Positions 35,798 through 44,621 of a DNA stretch of 64,000 nt are shown piece after piece. The DNA is from Leptotrichia sp. oral taxon 223 (GTDB lineage: Bacteria > Fusobacteriota > Fusobacteriia > Fusobacteriales > Leptotrichiaceae). The translations under genes were made by a program, and so were the position numbers. The stretch is taken from positions 344,675 to 408,674 of the forward strand of contig NZ_JABXYU010000004.1 in NCBI RefSeq assembly GCF_013394795.1. The letters run 5' to 3'. Positions within the stretch are counted from its first letter, which is position 1, and each line of letters begins with the position of its first letter. The notes beneath the pieces are model-generated. The model made no database searches, had not been told where the DNA came from, and saw only the letters and a program-made list of their open reading frames with translations.

Positions 35798-35826
35798 TTG
35801 AAAATATGCCGTAAAATATGTTATCA
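35798..35826 (+). promoter_or_regulatory. Predicted promoter of fabV
   Basis: TTGAAA (35798-35803), 17-base spacer, TTATCA (35821-35826). The rest of the 35539-35897 intergenic region is A/T-rich and would also hold the divergent SDR promoter. Confidence 0.55.
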
Positions 35827-35898
35827 TTTTAAATGTACAGTTTTTTAAAAAAAGAAAAAATAATTATAATAAATAATTTTTTAGGAGGAAAAGAAAAA

Positions 35899-37092
35899 AT
35901 GGTTATAAAACCTAGATTAAAAGGTGGTTTAGCACTTACAAACCATCCAATCGGAGCAAAAGAATTTGTAAAAAGGCAAATTGACTATGTGAAATCGCAA
36001 GACAAATATGAAGGGCCAAAAAAGGTGTTAATTATCGGTTCTTCATCTGGATATGGACTTGCAACAAGAATTTCATTAGCATTCGGAGCTGGAGCTGAAA
36101 CTATTGGAGTTGCCTTTGAAAAAGGCATCGAAGGAAAAAGAACAGGTTCTGCCGGTTGGTGGAATTCAATTGCCTTTAAAGAAGCCGCTAAAAAGGAAGG
36201 AATATTTGCTAAAAACTTCATTGGGGATGCTTTCTCAATGGAAATGAAAGATGAGGTAATAAAATTCATCAAAGAAGAATTTGGCGGAAAAATCGATTTG
36301 TTAATTTATAGCCTGGCAAGTGCAGTTAGAACCGATCCCATTGACGGCGTAACTTACCGTTCAGCATTAAAATCTACAACAAAGGACATTACAGGTCCTA
36401 CTATTAACTTTGAAAAAGAAATCATGGAAGAAACTACAATGGGAGTCGCAACTCCAGAAGAAATTAAAAGCACTATAAAAGTTATGGGAGGCGAAGACTG
36501 GAAATTATGGATTGAAGCGCTTGATAAAGGTGGCGTTCTTTCTGAAGGCTTTAAAACAGTAGCTTACTCATATTTAGGACCAAAAGTGACTTATGGAATT
36601 TATAAGGAAGGTACAATTGGAGCTGCAAAAAGAGATTTGGAACATACTTCTGATGTCCTAAATGACTTTTTAAAACAAAGATATAACGGAGAAGCGTATG
36701 TTTCGCTAAGCAAGGCATTAATGACAAAAGCAAGTGCAGTTATCCCTATTTTCCCATTATACGCAGCATTGCTTTATAAAGTAATGAAGGAAAAAGGCAT
36801 TCACGAAGGTACAATTCAACAAAAACATAGATTATTAACTAAAATGGTTTATGGAAACGAGCCTGTAATTGACGAGGAAAGAAGACTACGTCCAGACAAC
36901 TGGGAAATGCGTGAAGATGTTCAAGCCGAAGTAGAAGCTCTTTGGGACAAAGTTACTCCTGAAAACTTTAAGGAAATAAGCGATTATGCTGGAGCAAGAG
37001 AAGAATTCATGCAATTAAATGGATTTGATTTTGACAATGTGGATTATGATGCTGACGTTGACTTAGATGAATTGGCTAAATTAAAACCTTAA
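35899..37092 (+). CDS. fabV: Trans-2-enoyl-CoA/ACP reductase, FabV type
   Basis: 397 residues, the normal FabV/Ter length. The family N-terminus (MVIKPRLKGGLALTNHPIGAK) confirms ATG 35899, with AGGAGG upstream. The NAD site is VLIIGSSSGYGLATRI, then YSLASAVRTDP, and catalytic Tyr...Lys-Lys-type YVSLSKALMTKASAVIP. It reduces the enoyl double bond in fatty acid synthesis or in butyrate/hexanoate-type fermentation. FabV enzymes are relatively insensitive to triclosan. Confidence 0.95.
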   Translation: MVIKPRLKGGLALTNHPIGAKEFVKRQIDYVKSQDKYEGPKKVLIIGSSSGYGLATRISLAFGAGAETIGVAFEKGIEGKRTGSAGWWNSIAFKEAAKKEGIFAKNFIGDAFSMEMKDEVIKFIKEEFGGKIDLLIYSLASAVRTDPIDGVTYRSALKSTTKDITGPTINFEKEIMEETTMGVATPEEIKSTIKVMGGEDWKLWIEALDKGGVLSEGFKTVAYSYLGPKVTYGIYKEGTIGAAKRDLEHTSDVLNDFLKQRYNGEAYVSLSKALMTKASAVIPIFPLYAALLYKVMKEKGIHEGTIQQKHRLLTKMVYGNEPVIDEERRLRPDNWEMREDVQAEVEALWDKVTPENFKEISDYAGAREEFMQLNGFDFDNVDYDADVDLDELAKLKP

Positions 37093-37127
37093 TTTTAAAA
37101 ATTTACAAAAATAATTAATAAAAAATT

Positions 37128-37180
37128 AGACTATCTTAATTTAGAATCAAAAGTATTCTTTCAGATAGTCTTTTTTATTT
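37128..37180. terminator. fabV terminator (bidirectional)
   Basis: AGACTATCT (37128-37136) pairs perfectly with AGATAGTCT (37163-37171), with flanking A-run and T-run. Confidence 0.85.
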
Positions 37181-37210
37181 TTATAACAAAAAGGCTAGGA
37201 AAATTTCTCT

Positions 37211-37645
37211 TCAAACCTCCATCACAACTTCACTTCTCAAATCAACTTCCATTTCCAAAAACTTTTCCCATCCTTCAAGCACCTTTTTATATTCCTCAAA
37301 TTTACAGCTCCATAACGGATATTCCTCACAAATCCCAAAAATTGTATGCTCAAATTCCACTTTTTCCTTATTAATTTTATGCTGAAAAGCCTGTCCATCC
37401 CAAACAGTTTCCTGCACTTTCCCAGTTTCAACTTTTTCTAGCTGTGGTAAAAAAATATTAATTATTTCCAGATCTGGAAAATCTTCCATTATTCCAGTTA
37501 TTAAATATTTTGTATACTCTTCTTTCTTTTTTTCTAAATGTTCACTTTTTTTATTTTTTGTTATTTCTTTTTCAGAAAATCTGATTTCTGGAAATGCAGT
37601 CAATCCAAAATCTTCATCTTCGTAATAGCTAAATTTTATAATCAT
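37211..37645 (-). CDS. Probable immunity protein for the EndoU toxin
   Basis: 144 acidic residues, cytosolic. The C-terminal pattern YPLWSCKFEEYKKVLEGWEKFLEMEVDLRSEVVMEV resembles small immunity proteins of polymorphic toxin loci. It lies 30 bases downstream of the EndoU gene on the same strand, so the pair is probably one operon. Gene order toxin-immunity and the size fit. I do not know the exact immunity family. Confidence 0.6.
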   Translation of the reverse strand: MIIKFSYYEDEDFGLTAFPEIRFSEKEITKNKKSEHLEKKKEEYTKYLITGIMEDFPDLEIINIFLPQLEKVETGKVQETVWDGQAFQHKINKEKVEFEHTIFGICEEYPLWSCKFEEYKKVLEGWEKFLEMEVDLRSEVVMEV

Positions 37646-37675
37646 AGTTGATCTCCTTTCTAAAAATTTCAGTTT

Positions 37676-38296
37676 CTAACGATTTTCATAAACTGGATAG
37701 GCTGTTATTCTTGGGCTTTTGTAACCACGGATTAAAACTCCGCTTTTGCTGATTCCTTGCCACATATTGTTATCTCTGCCTTTCACGTCTTTCCTATTTT
37801 CCCAAGCTGAGTTTATCTCGTCAATAATTCTGGCTTCATCCCAGTTTTCTGGAAACATCGTATTTACTCCACCATTAGAAGTTTTTGCCTGCCAAGTTCC
37901 ATCTTTTTTCTTCACTTCAATACTTGCTCTATACACTCCATTTTTAGCTGAATTTCCAATTTTTTTCACAATTCTTACATCTCCACGCAAAAGTGAATGT
38001 CCACCGGTAACTTTCCCTTGTGAATTTTCATCTCCACCAATTACATGATCATAATCAATTTGATATTTTCTATTTCCTTGATTTGAAGTATTTCGAGTAC
38101 GTTTTCCATTTTTATTTTCTATATTTTTCTGTTTAATAGCATTCTTTTTGCTATTTCTCTTATTTTGCGTAACAAATTCCTTTGAAGAATTTTCCTTTGC
38201 ATTTATATTATTATTTCTGCTTAAATACAGTTTTCCTAATCCAAATAGGATGATAACAAATAATAGTAATATTTTTGCGATTTTATTTTTATTCAT
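37676..38296 (-). CDS. Exported or membrane-anchored EndoU-family nuclease toxin
   Basis: 206 residues. A hydrophobic signal or anchor (about 7-25) is followed by a K/N-rich linker to about 77. The C-terminal ~125 residues match the bacterial EndoU fold: His84 in DYDHVIGG, His100 in GKVTGGHS, GVYRASIEV, a GTWQAKTS-MFPENWDEARIIDEINSAW segment, and the Thr-x-Tyr ending (ITAYPVY). EndoU toxins cut RNA. Most are C-terminal tips of large CdiA or Rhs proteins, whereas this is a small stand-alone form. The immunity candidate follows directly. Confidence 0.75.
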   Translation of the reverse strand: MNKNKIAKILLLFVIILFGLGKLYLSRNNNINAKENSSKEFVTQNKRNSKKNAIKQKNIENKNGKRTRNTSNQGNRKYQIDYDHVIGGDENSQGKVTGGHSLLRGDVRIVKKIGNSAKNGVYRASIEVKKKDGTWQAKTSNGGVNTMFPENWDEARIIDEINSAWENRKDVKGRDNNMWQGISKSGVLIRGYKSPRITAYPVYENR

Positions 38297-38493
38297 TTTC
38301 TAAATTTCCTCCTTTTTATACATATTTTAGTACCAATTTCCCTTTAGAATTAAACTCAAAAGTTACAACTATTTTACTTTAACTTTAGACATATCTAACT
38401 TAGTTTTAAATGGATTTGAGCATATTATACCAAACTTATATCCTAAAATCAACATTATTAAATTTTTAGAAACTCTAATACTTACAAAAAAAT

Positions 38494-38504
38494 GTGGTAT
38501 AATA
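38494..38504 (+). promoter_or_regulatory. Extended -10 promoter of the phosphatase gene
   Basis: TG-TGG-TATAAT with the hexamer at 38499-38504. It lies 65 bases before the start. The -35 is weak. Confidence 0.55.
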
Positions 38505-38568
38505 ATACTAAAAATAAACAGTAGCTAAAATAAAATATTTACAAAAAATAGAAAGGAATGAGTTAATT

Positions 38569-39144
38569 ATGAAAAAAACTTTATATTTAATGCGACATGG
38601 ACAGACTTTATTTAATTTGCGGAAAAAAATTCAAGGAAGCTGTGATTCTCCATTAACTGATGAGGGAATTAAACAAGCTAAAGTAGCTGGAAAATATTTT
38701 AAAGATAACGGAATTACTTTTGATGCGGCTTACTCCTCTACTCAGGAAAGAGCTAGCGACACGCTTGAAATTGTAACTGGAAACGAAGTAAAATCTGAAA
38801 AACTGAAAGGGCTAAAAGAATGGAATTTTGGATTGTTTGAAAGTGAAAGTGAAGATTTGTTTCCAAATGAATATAAGAATTTTTTCCGAAAATTTGGAGG
38901 AGAAAACTGGGAAGATGTGGCAAAAAGAGTGAATGAAACTTTAACTCAAATTATGGAAAAAGATAATTGTGATTCTGTTCTGGCTGTAAGTCACGGAATG
39001 GTATGCCGTGTATTTTTTGAAAAATGGAGCAACAATCCGCCACTTAAAAGCGTTCCAAACTGTGCTATTTTCAAATATGAGTATGAAGATGGTAAATTTA
39101 CATTCATTGAACTTATTAAACACGATTTTTCAAAAGAAATATAA
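38569..39144 (+). CDS. Histidine phosphatase (phosphoglycerate mutase-like)
   Basis: 191 residues. The phospho-His RHG motif is LMRHGQTLFN near the N-terminus, followed by SSTQERASDTLEIV. The second catalytic histidine is in AVSHGMVCRVF. Members of this branch include broad phosphatases and alpha-ribazole or phosphoserine phosphatases. Length and motifs do not decide the substrate. GAAAGGA precedes the ATG. Confidence 0.88.
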   Translation: MKKTLYLMRHGQTLFNLRKKIQGSCDSPLTDEGIKQAKVAGKYFKDNGITFDAAYSSTQERASDTLEIVTGNEVKSEKLKGLKEWNFGLFESESEDLFPNEYKNFFRKFGGENWEDVAKRVNETLTQIMEKDNCDSVLAVSHGMVCRVFFEKWSNNPPLKSVPNCAIFKYEYEDGKFTFIELIKHDFSKEI

Positions 39145-39153
39145 CTAAAAAAT

Positions 39154-39214
39154 GCCTTAAATAAACTTTTACTCTACATAATTTTGTAAAAATCTTATTT
39201 CAAGGCTTTTTTAT
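39154..39214. terminator. Bidirectional terminator between convergent genes
   Basis: GCCTTAAATAA pairs with TTATTTCAAGGC, with flanking A-run and TTTTTT. It serves both the phosphatase and the thiamine transporter operon. Confidence 0.75.
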
Positions 39215-39246
39215 TTCCAACTTTTTAAATCTCTTTTCCATCTTAC

Positions 39247-40005
39247 TTACAAATATTTCAAGATTTCCCTCTTATATTCAATAAATTCTTCTGACATCGT
39301 AATCTCTTCATTATTGTATTCTTTATTGTCAATCTTTTTCAAGTCAATTTTTATTTCAGCGACAATTTTACCTGGACTGCCTGCCAAAATATAAATTCTG
39401 TCAGAAAGCAGTATCGCCTCATCAATATCATGGGTGATAAACAAAGTTGACATCTTAATTTTGTTCATTATGTTCAGATACCAGCTATGAATTTTATGCT
39501 TTGTAATTGCGTCCAATGCACTGAAAGGCTCGTCAAGAAGAGCAACTTCACTGGAAAATAAATATGTTCTAAGCAATGCCGCCCTTTGTTTCATTCCACC
39601 TGATAGTTTACTTGGATACAAATTTTCTGTACCTTCCAATCCAAAATCTTTAAAATACGGCTTTGCAATTTCCCGTGCCTTATTTTTATTTTCACCTCTT
39701 ATTACAAGCGGAAGTGCTACATTGTCAATAATTTTTTTATGAGGTAAAAGCAAGTCCTTTTGCAACATGTAGCTTATTTTTCCAGATTTTCCAGTTATAT
39801 CTTCTCCATTCATTTTCACATTTCCACAATCAGGTTTTAAAAGTCCTGCAATAATGTTAAACAACGTTGTTTTCCCAGCACCACTCACTCCTAGAATACA
39901 AACCAGCTCATTTTCATACAAATCAATCGAAACATTTTCCAAAACTTTTTTATTTTCAAAAGAAATGGAAATATCTTTTATTTCAAGCTTTTTGTTTTTC
40001 TTCAC
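39247..40005 (-). CDS. ABC transporter ATP-binding protein (thiamine/precursor type)
   Basis: 252 residues. Walker A GVSGAGKTT, Q loop in YMLQKDLLLPH, signature LSGGMKQR, Walker B VALLDEPFSALD and the H loop ITHDIDEA. The profile matches nitrate/taurine/HMP-type ATPases. It is the last gene of the four-gene operon under the TPP riboswitch, so it energises import of thiamine or its pyrimidine precursor. Confidence 0.9.
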   Translation of the reverse strand: MKKNKKLEIKDISISFENKKVLENVSIDLYENELVCILGVSGAGKTTLFNIIAGLLKPDCGNVKMNGEDITGKSGKISYMLQKDLLLPHKKIIDNVALPLVIRGENKNKAREIAKPYFKDFGLEGTENLYPSKLSGGMKQRAALLRTYLFSSEVALLDEPFSALDAITKHKIHSWYLNIMNKIKMSTLFITHDIDEAILLSDRIYILAGSPGKIVAEIKIDLKKIDNKEYNNEEITMSEEFIEYKREILKYL

Positions 40006-40032
40006 TTAATATTTCTCCTTTTAATAAATTTT

Positions 40033-41007
40033 CTATTTCAGATACTCGTTACTATATCCAAAATTCTTTGGTATTTCACGCTCTACAGCTTTATTTTTGT
40101 AAAGCCATTCATAAAATCTGTTCCAACGTCTTGCATCAATTATTCCCCATTCCTTTGCATCAGACTGATATTCTTTAGAAATCCAATTTTGGCTAGCTGT
40201 TACAAGATTTATATCAAGTTCTGGAGAATTTTTTACCAAAATTTTTGCTGATTCCTCTGGATTTTTCATTGCGTATTCATACCCTTTTTTTATTGCCTTC
40301 AAAACTTTTTTTGCAATTTCAGGATTTTTTTTCAGAAAGTCATTATTTGCGATAATTACAGGGCTGTAATAGTCAAGTTCTTCTCCATAGTCACGAATTT
40401 TTAGAAAATTTGTCTGAAGCCCTGCCCTTTCTGTAGCAATTCCATCCCACGCATAATAAACCCAGACAGCATCAACATCAGTCTTTAAGCCAGTTACAAC
40501 ATCTGTTATAGTATAAGGAATTAATTTTACTTTAGAAAAATCACCTTTATCATCTGTTACTAATTTTTTCAAAATAGCCTGCTCAATATTGTCTTCCCAA
40601 GTGGCATATTTTTTACCTTCCAGTTTTTTTGGCGAATCAATGCCTTTTTCCTTTAACGAAATAATTCCAGATGTGTTATGCTGAAGAATTGCTGCAACAG
40701 CCGTCACTGGTACAGGATTCTTCTTTGCAAATGATTTTGCCAATGTATCCTGAAAACTTATTCCAAATTCTGCTCCTCCGGCTCCAATAAGTGCCGTTGT
40801 ACTCCCTTCAGGCGGCTGCACAATTTCCACATCCAGTCCTTCCTCCTTGAAATACCCTAGGTCTTTTGCCACATAAAGTCCTGTATGATTAGTGTTTGGT
40901 ACCCAGTCCAGTACGATTTTTATTTTCTGATTATTTTTAGATTTTCCACACGAAACAGCCAAAACCAAGATTAAACATAAAATTAAAATTTTTGAAATTT
41001 TTTTCAT
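40033..41007 (-). CDS. ABC transporter substrate-binding lipoprotein, NMT1/ThiY type
   Basis: 324 residues with a lipoprotein signal (LILVLAVSCGKS). The mature part has the NMT1/THI5 fold marker DWVPNTNHTGLYVAKDLGYFKEEGLDVEIVQPPEG. Related proteins bind formyl-aminopyrimidine or HMP precursors of thiamine. Together with the upstream TPP riboswitch this supports uptake of a thiamine precursor. Aromatic residues for ligand binding cannot be assigned from sequence alone. Confidence 0.88.
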   Translation of the reverse strand: MKKISKILILCLILVLAVSCGKSKNNQKIKIVLDWVPNTNHTGLYVAKDLGYFKEEGLDVEIVQPPEGSTTALIGAGGAEFGISFQDTLAKSFAKKNPVPVTAVAAILQHNTSGIISLKEKGIDSPKKLEGKKYATWEDNIEQAILKKLVTDDKGDFSKVKLIPYTITDVVTGLKTDVDAVWVYYAWDGIATERAGLQTNFLKIRDYGEELDYYSPVIIANNDFLKKNPEIAKKVLKAIKKGYEYAMKNPEESAKILVKNSPELDINLVTASQNWISKEYQSDAKEWGIIDARRWNRFYEWLYKNKAVEREIPKNFGYSNEYLK

Positions 41008-41055
41008 TTTTTATACCTCTCTTCACTTTTATTTTGAATTTTTTTATTTAAAAAT

Positions 41056-41811
41056 TTACTTTTCCCAAACCATGCACCATTTCTGTATTTTTTTTACAAG
41101 ATACATAAGCAGCAGGCTTATTGCAGAAATAAGAAAAATTACCGCAAACATCTTATCAAATGAATACGATTTTCTCACTCTTGTCATATAAACTCCAAGT
41201 CCGCTAAATCCACCAAGCCATTCAGCCACAACCGCTCCAATAATAGAATATGAAACTGAAATTCTAAGCCCTGCAAAAAAATATCCTAATGAGCCTGGCA
41301 ATTTAACATGAATAAAGTTCTGAAATGGCGTTGCTCCCATCGTTTTTAACAAATTTAACATATCCTTATCAGCTGAACGAAATCCATCCAGAAGCCCAAT
41401 AGTTATCGGAAAAAACGAAGTCATCACAATAAGCGTAATCTTGGGCAATATTCCATATCCCAGCCAAAGTACCAAAAGAGGCGCAATAGCAACCGTCGGA
41501 ATTGTCTGCGTAATCACCAAAACAGGATAAATCATTTTATACGCATATTCAAACCTATCCATAACAACTGCCACGGAAAATCCAAGAATTATTCCCAGCC
41601 CAAGCCCCAAAAATGCTTCAAGCAGAGTAATTTTTGTATGCTCCATAAGCAGTGGAAAATCATAAATAAACGCTTTTACAACTTCAAATGGCGACGGCAG
41701 CATAAATTTTGGAATAATATTTACCATTGACAAAATTTGCCAAATCATCAGCAATATAGCAATAATAATACTTGGTGCAATTTTATCTGTTATATTTTGA
41801 AATTTTTTCAT
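41056..41811 (-). CDS. ABC transporter permease (thiamine/precursor type)
   Basis: 251 residues with about six membrane segments. The EAA-like loop is LKTMGATPFQNFIHVKLPGSLGYFFAGLRIS. ATG 41811 overlaps the 3' end of the upstream thiamine-binding protein gene by ~29 bases, which suggests translational coupling. It works with the ATPase and lipoprotein downstream. Confidence 0.9.
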   Translation of the reverse strand: MKKFQNITDKIAPSIIIAILLMIWQILSMVNIIPKFMLPSPFEVVKAFIYDFPLLMEHTKITLLEAFLGLGLGIILGFSVAVVMDRFEYAYKMIYPVLVITQTIPTVAIAPLLVLWLGYGILPKITLIVMTSFFPITIGLLDGFRSADKDMLNLLKTMGATPFQNFIHVKLPGSLGYFFAGLRISVSYSIIGAVVAEWLGGFSGLGVYMTRVRKSYSFDKMFAVIFLISAISLLLMYLVKKIQKWCMVWEK

Positions 41812-42094
41812 CAATCTTTAAAATATCTCCTTTCGGTTTATAATTTATTTTTACATACGACATTACACCCTCAGCCCCCGCCTTCACAGCCACAACTTGA
41901 CATTCCTTAACAATTTCCATAAGCTCGTCAAAATCCCCTTCTATCGTCGTTTCAAATGGAGCAACATTCATTTTTAACCCTTTGCTTTTAATAAATTCAA
42001 TAACTTCATCAACAACTCTTACAATTTCCTCATTTCCCACAACATTTGGCAATAACTGAATTGCAATACTCGCATTAATTTCTTTTTTTCCCAT
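41783..42094 (-). CDS. MTH1187/YkoF-like thiamine-binding protein
   Basis: 103 residues starting MGKKEINASIAIQLLPNV, with FIKSKGLKMNVAPFETTIEGDFDELMEIVKE. This is the small ferredoxin-like DUF77/MTH1187 family. Related proteins bind thiamine or HMP and occur in thiamine transport operons. It is the first gene after the TPP riboswitch. Confidence 0.85.
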   Translation of the reverse strand: MGKKEINASIAIQLLPNVVGNEEIVRVVDEVIEFIKSKGLKMNVAPFETTIEGDFDELMEIVKECQVVAVKAGAEGVMSYVKINYKPKGDILKIDEKISKYNR

Positions 42095-42249
42095 AATTTA
42101 TCATTCCTTTCTTTAATTTTATTTTTTTATAATAAATTTTTTCAACATTTTAAATTTCATAACTTTAAAAAATTTTACTTTTAGGATATTTTCTAATTAA
42201 ATTTTTTTATAAATTTTCAAGTATTCTAAATTTCAAAAATTTTTTCAAA

Positions 42250-42280
42250 TAAAAAATCCCCTTATCACAAGGAGATTCTA
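42250..42280 (-). terminator. Regulated terminator after the TPP riboswitch
   Basis: Reading leftward, AATCTCCTT-gtgat-AAGGGGATT is followed by TTTTTTATT. It lies between the riboswitch and the first thiamine gene, as expected for an attenuator. The long A/T-rich stretch between aptamer and stem could hold the antiterminator. Confidence 0.75.
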
Positions 42281-42373
42281 TATTTCTATAAATTTTTTTA
42301 TAATTTAAAAAAATAAACAAAAATAACTTTAAAATTATTTTACCATTATTTCAAATTATTTTTTATTTTATAT

Positions 42374-42454
42374 AAAATACTCCCTCCGACAGTATTACCT
42401 GTATCAGGTTATATGGGTTTAATTCTCAGCAAAATCGCTCCCCAGTATTTTTTC
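42374..42454 (-). promoter_or_regulatory. TPP riboswitch
   Basis: Reading leftward the conserved aptamer elements appear in order: GGGGAGC, GCTGAGA, ACCC, AACCTGAT, GGTAATACT and CGGAGGGA. P1 is formed by AAATACT and AGTATTT. It is ~280 bases upstream of the thiamine transporter operon and should turn expression off when TPP is abundant. It starts just after the stop of the upstream lipoprotein gene. Confidence 0.95.
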
Positions 42455-42477
42455 TATTAAATTGTCTAAAATTTTGC

Positions 42478-43113
42478 CTAATCTGCTTTTACTTCTGCTA
42501 AATCAGGATACACACCTTTGATGAAAAATATAAAATCTTTATCAAAATTAATAATGTACCATTTATTTTCATCTTCAAATGCCATTGATTTACCTTTTGT
42601 TTCCACTGATTTTCCATTAACTTCCATTACAATCGTTGTAGGAATAATAGCATAATTTCTTCCTGTTTCAGTTCTTCCGGCTTTTGCATTTTCAATATCA
42701 TAGTTATTTTTTGTAACTTTCATTCCTTTTGTTAAATTGTCAAATACTTTCTTTGTCATTTCCTTTAATTGCTCCACTGTCATTGAAGATTTGTCAGCTT
42801 GGTACTTCAAATATTTTTCTGGAACTTCACTCATTCCTGCCATAAAATCTCCAGCTTCCATCGCTTTTGAAACCTTATCAAGTCTTGCCTTAATTTCAGG
42901 TTTTACCTTATTCCAAGCCTCTAATGCCAACTCATTCTGTGCCTGCTCAACATTTTTACAAATCTTTTCATCATGTTTTTCCTTACATTTCAAAATTGTT
43001 TCCTTCAACAGCTTGTCATTTTTTTTAAGATTATCAACGCTGTATTTATTTCCGCATGCTGTAAAAATTACTGCAGAAATCATGACAACCACCAAAAATT
43101 TCATCTTTTTCAT
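42478..43113 (-). CDS. Lipoprotein with EexN-like N-terminus
   Basis: 211 residues. Signal and lipobox are FLVVVMISAVIFTAC. The mature start KYSVDNLKKNDKLLKETILKC...KICKNVEQAQNEL recalls EexN entry-exclusion lipoproteins. The C-terminal half has a beta-rich domain (KGKSMAFEDENKWYIINFDKDF) like DUF4878/lumazine-type lipoprotein folds. ATG 43113 has GGAGG 5 bases upstream. The function is unknown, and the conjugation link is weak since no plasmid genes are present. Confidence 0.7.
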   Translation of the reverse strand: MKKMKFLVVVMISAVIFTACGNKYSVDNLKKNDKLLKETILKCKEKHDEKICKNVEQAQNELALEAWNKVKPEIKARLDKVSKAMEAGDFMAGMSEVPEKYLKYQADKSSMTVEQLKEMTKKVFDNLTKGMKVTKNNYDIENAKAGRTETGRNYAIIPTTIVMEVNGKSVETKGKSMAFEDENKWYIINFDKDFIFFIKGVYPDLAEVKAD

Positions 43114-43248
43114 TATTTCCTCCAATTTGATTTATTTAATCAATTATACCTTATTTTTTAAAATTTTCAAAACTTTATTTCAACAATGGTAAATAATTAT
43201 TTTCTTAATTTTTATAAAAATAATTAATTTTAATATTTGAAAGATAAA

Positions 43249-43384
43249 TTTAAAAGTTCTCATTTTTCTTTAATATCTATATGATATGATTAACTTGTAA
43301 AGGAAGATAAGGAATAAAATTATGATATCGACAAATCAATACTTTTAGTTTACAAAGAACAGGTAATTAAATTACCTGTTTTTT
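43249..43384 (+). ncRNA. Orphan promoter and short terminated transcript
   Basis: Bases 43249-43306 nearly duplicate the promoter of the PepSY operon (AAAAGTTCTCATTTTTCTTT then extended -10 TGA-TATGAT). About 50-70 bases downstream, AACAGGTAATT pairs with AATTACCTGTT and six T follow (43358-43384). Between them lies only an 8-codon frame with a Shine-Dalgarno-like AAGGAAGATAAGGA. It may be a small RNA or the leftover promoter and terminator of a deleted gene. Confidence 0.5.
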
Positions 43385-43523
43385 CAAAACATATTTCTTT
43401 TTCTTAATTTCCCGCATAAATAATATAAAAATATTGTATTTCAAAATCAAAAATTTTTAATTATTATTTTCTAAAAATTGATTTTTTAGTCAAGAAAAAT
43501 CTAGATTTTTATAAAATATAAGG

Positions 43524-43529
43524 TATAAT
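43524..43529 (+). promoter_or_regulatory. -10 element of the SH3 protein gene
   Basis: TATAAT preceded by AAGG, ~68 bases before the start. No convincing -35 is seen. Confidence 0.45.
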
Positions 43530-43596
43530 TTATAATAAAAATTAAATTAAAAGTTGAAAATTTATAGAAATAAATGAAGAAAGGAGGTAGTTTAAT

Positions 43597-44358
43597 ATGA
43601 AAAAAATATTGCTTATAATAATGCTTATGATTACATGTGTTTCATTTGGAAAAAATAATTATGGAGATAATATTACTACAGAAGCTAGGGGAATGCTGCG
43701 TTTTGTATGGAATAGACATGGAAAGTTCGACAAATATACAGTTTTTCCTATTCCTGAAGAAGGTGACAGCGGAACGGGAGGTTTTAATATATTTTTGGAA
43801 TTTACTCCTGAAGATAAAGGAAAATTTATGAATCATGTTCTTATTGTATGGCCTGGAGATATATATGGAGAAGTTAATGGAAAAGGAATGTATAACAGAA
43901 TACTTAATATAGGAAAGGAAATATCTCCTGATATTGAAAGTAAAATGAAAAAGAATGACTGGGGATATGTTGCTCAACCTGTAAAACTCACTTTGAAACC
44001 TGTAAAATTATATGGAAACTGCTGTGGTATATCTTTTTACTATGCAGAAATAGTAAAACATGAAAAAGTTTCATCTACAACAGTTAAAATACCAGGAATA
44101 ACAAGTGAATATGAAAATAGCAGCAGAATAGATTTTGATGATTATAATCCATATATAATATATTCAAAAGAAGGTTATACGAATATAAGAAAAGGTCCTT
44201 CTAAACAATATGATGTAATAGAAAAAGTTCCAAATGATTATTATGCAGCAATAACACAGGATTTTGGAGATTGGAAATATATCGTATATTTTGAAGGAGG
44301 ATCAGATAAAGTTGGATACGGTTTTATACACAAAAGTCAACTGAAATTACCACAATAG
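43597..44358 (+). CDS. Secreted protein with C-terminal bacterial SH3 domain
   Basis: 253 residues. Signal peptide about 1-18 (MKKILLIIMLMITCVSFG). The middle part has two Cys (YGNCCGISFYYAEI). The SH3b domain YIIYSKEGYTNIRKGPSKQYDVIEKV...GYGFIHKSQLKLPQ is at the C-terminus. Paralogue of 31177-32019 with the same architecture. AAAGGAGG precedes the ATG. Likely acts in the periplasm or at the cell wall. No catalytic motif is recognised. Confidence 0.8.
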   Translation: MKKILLIIMLMITCVSFGKNNYGDNITTEARGMLRFVWNRHGKFDKYTVFPIPEEGDSGTGGFNIFLEFTPEDKGKFMNHVLIVWPGDIYGEVNGKGMYNRILNIGKEISPDIESKMKKNDWGYVAQPVKLTLKPVKLYGNCCGISFYYAEIVKHEKVSSTTVKIPGITSEYENSSRIDFDDYNPYIIYSKEGYTNIRKGPSKQYDVIEKVPNDYYAAITQDFGDWKYIVYFEGGSDKVGYGFIHKSQLKLPQ

Positions 44359-44555
44359 TTTGTTAAAATAAAAATAATAGAAAAAATGATTATTGTCAAG
44401 TAAACTCAAACTCCTTTAATATTAAACTGTTAAATTAAATACTAATGGGGTTTGAGTAAACTTTTAAATTTAGTTTTATTATATATTTTGTATATTGCCT
44501 GTATATTGTGTGTATATTGTAGGCATACATTTCTATACTTTTCCATACTTTTTCC

Positions 44556-44596
44556 AAAATAAAAACCCCTGAAAACCAGTGTTTCCAAGGGCATAT
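44556..44596 (-). terminator. Terminator of rplM-rpsI
   Basis: Reading leftward, CCCTTG and CAGGGG form an imperfect stem followed by TTTTTATTTT, just after the rpsI stop. Confidence 0.65.
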
Positions 44597-44621
44597 AAAA
44601 TATCTTTTATTATATTTTTTC

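Noticed and set aside
34714..37092. SDR gene and fabV as one functional operon
   Set aside because: They are divergently transcribed, with a 360-base gap and separate promoters. No shared site is evident.
42361..42470. Possible riboswitch control of the upstream lipoprotein gene (42478-43113)
   Set aside because: The TPP aptamer lies after that gene's stop and reads in the same direction, so it can only control the thiamine operon downstream.
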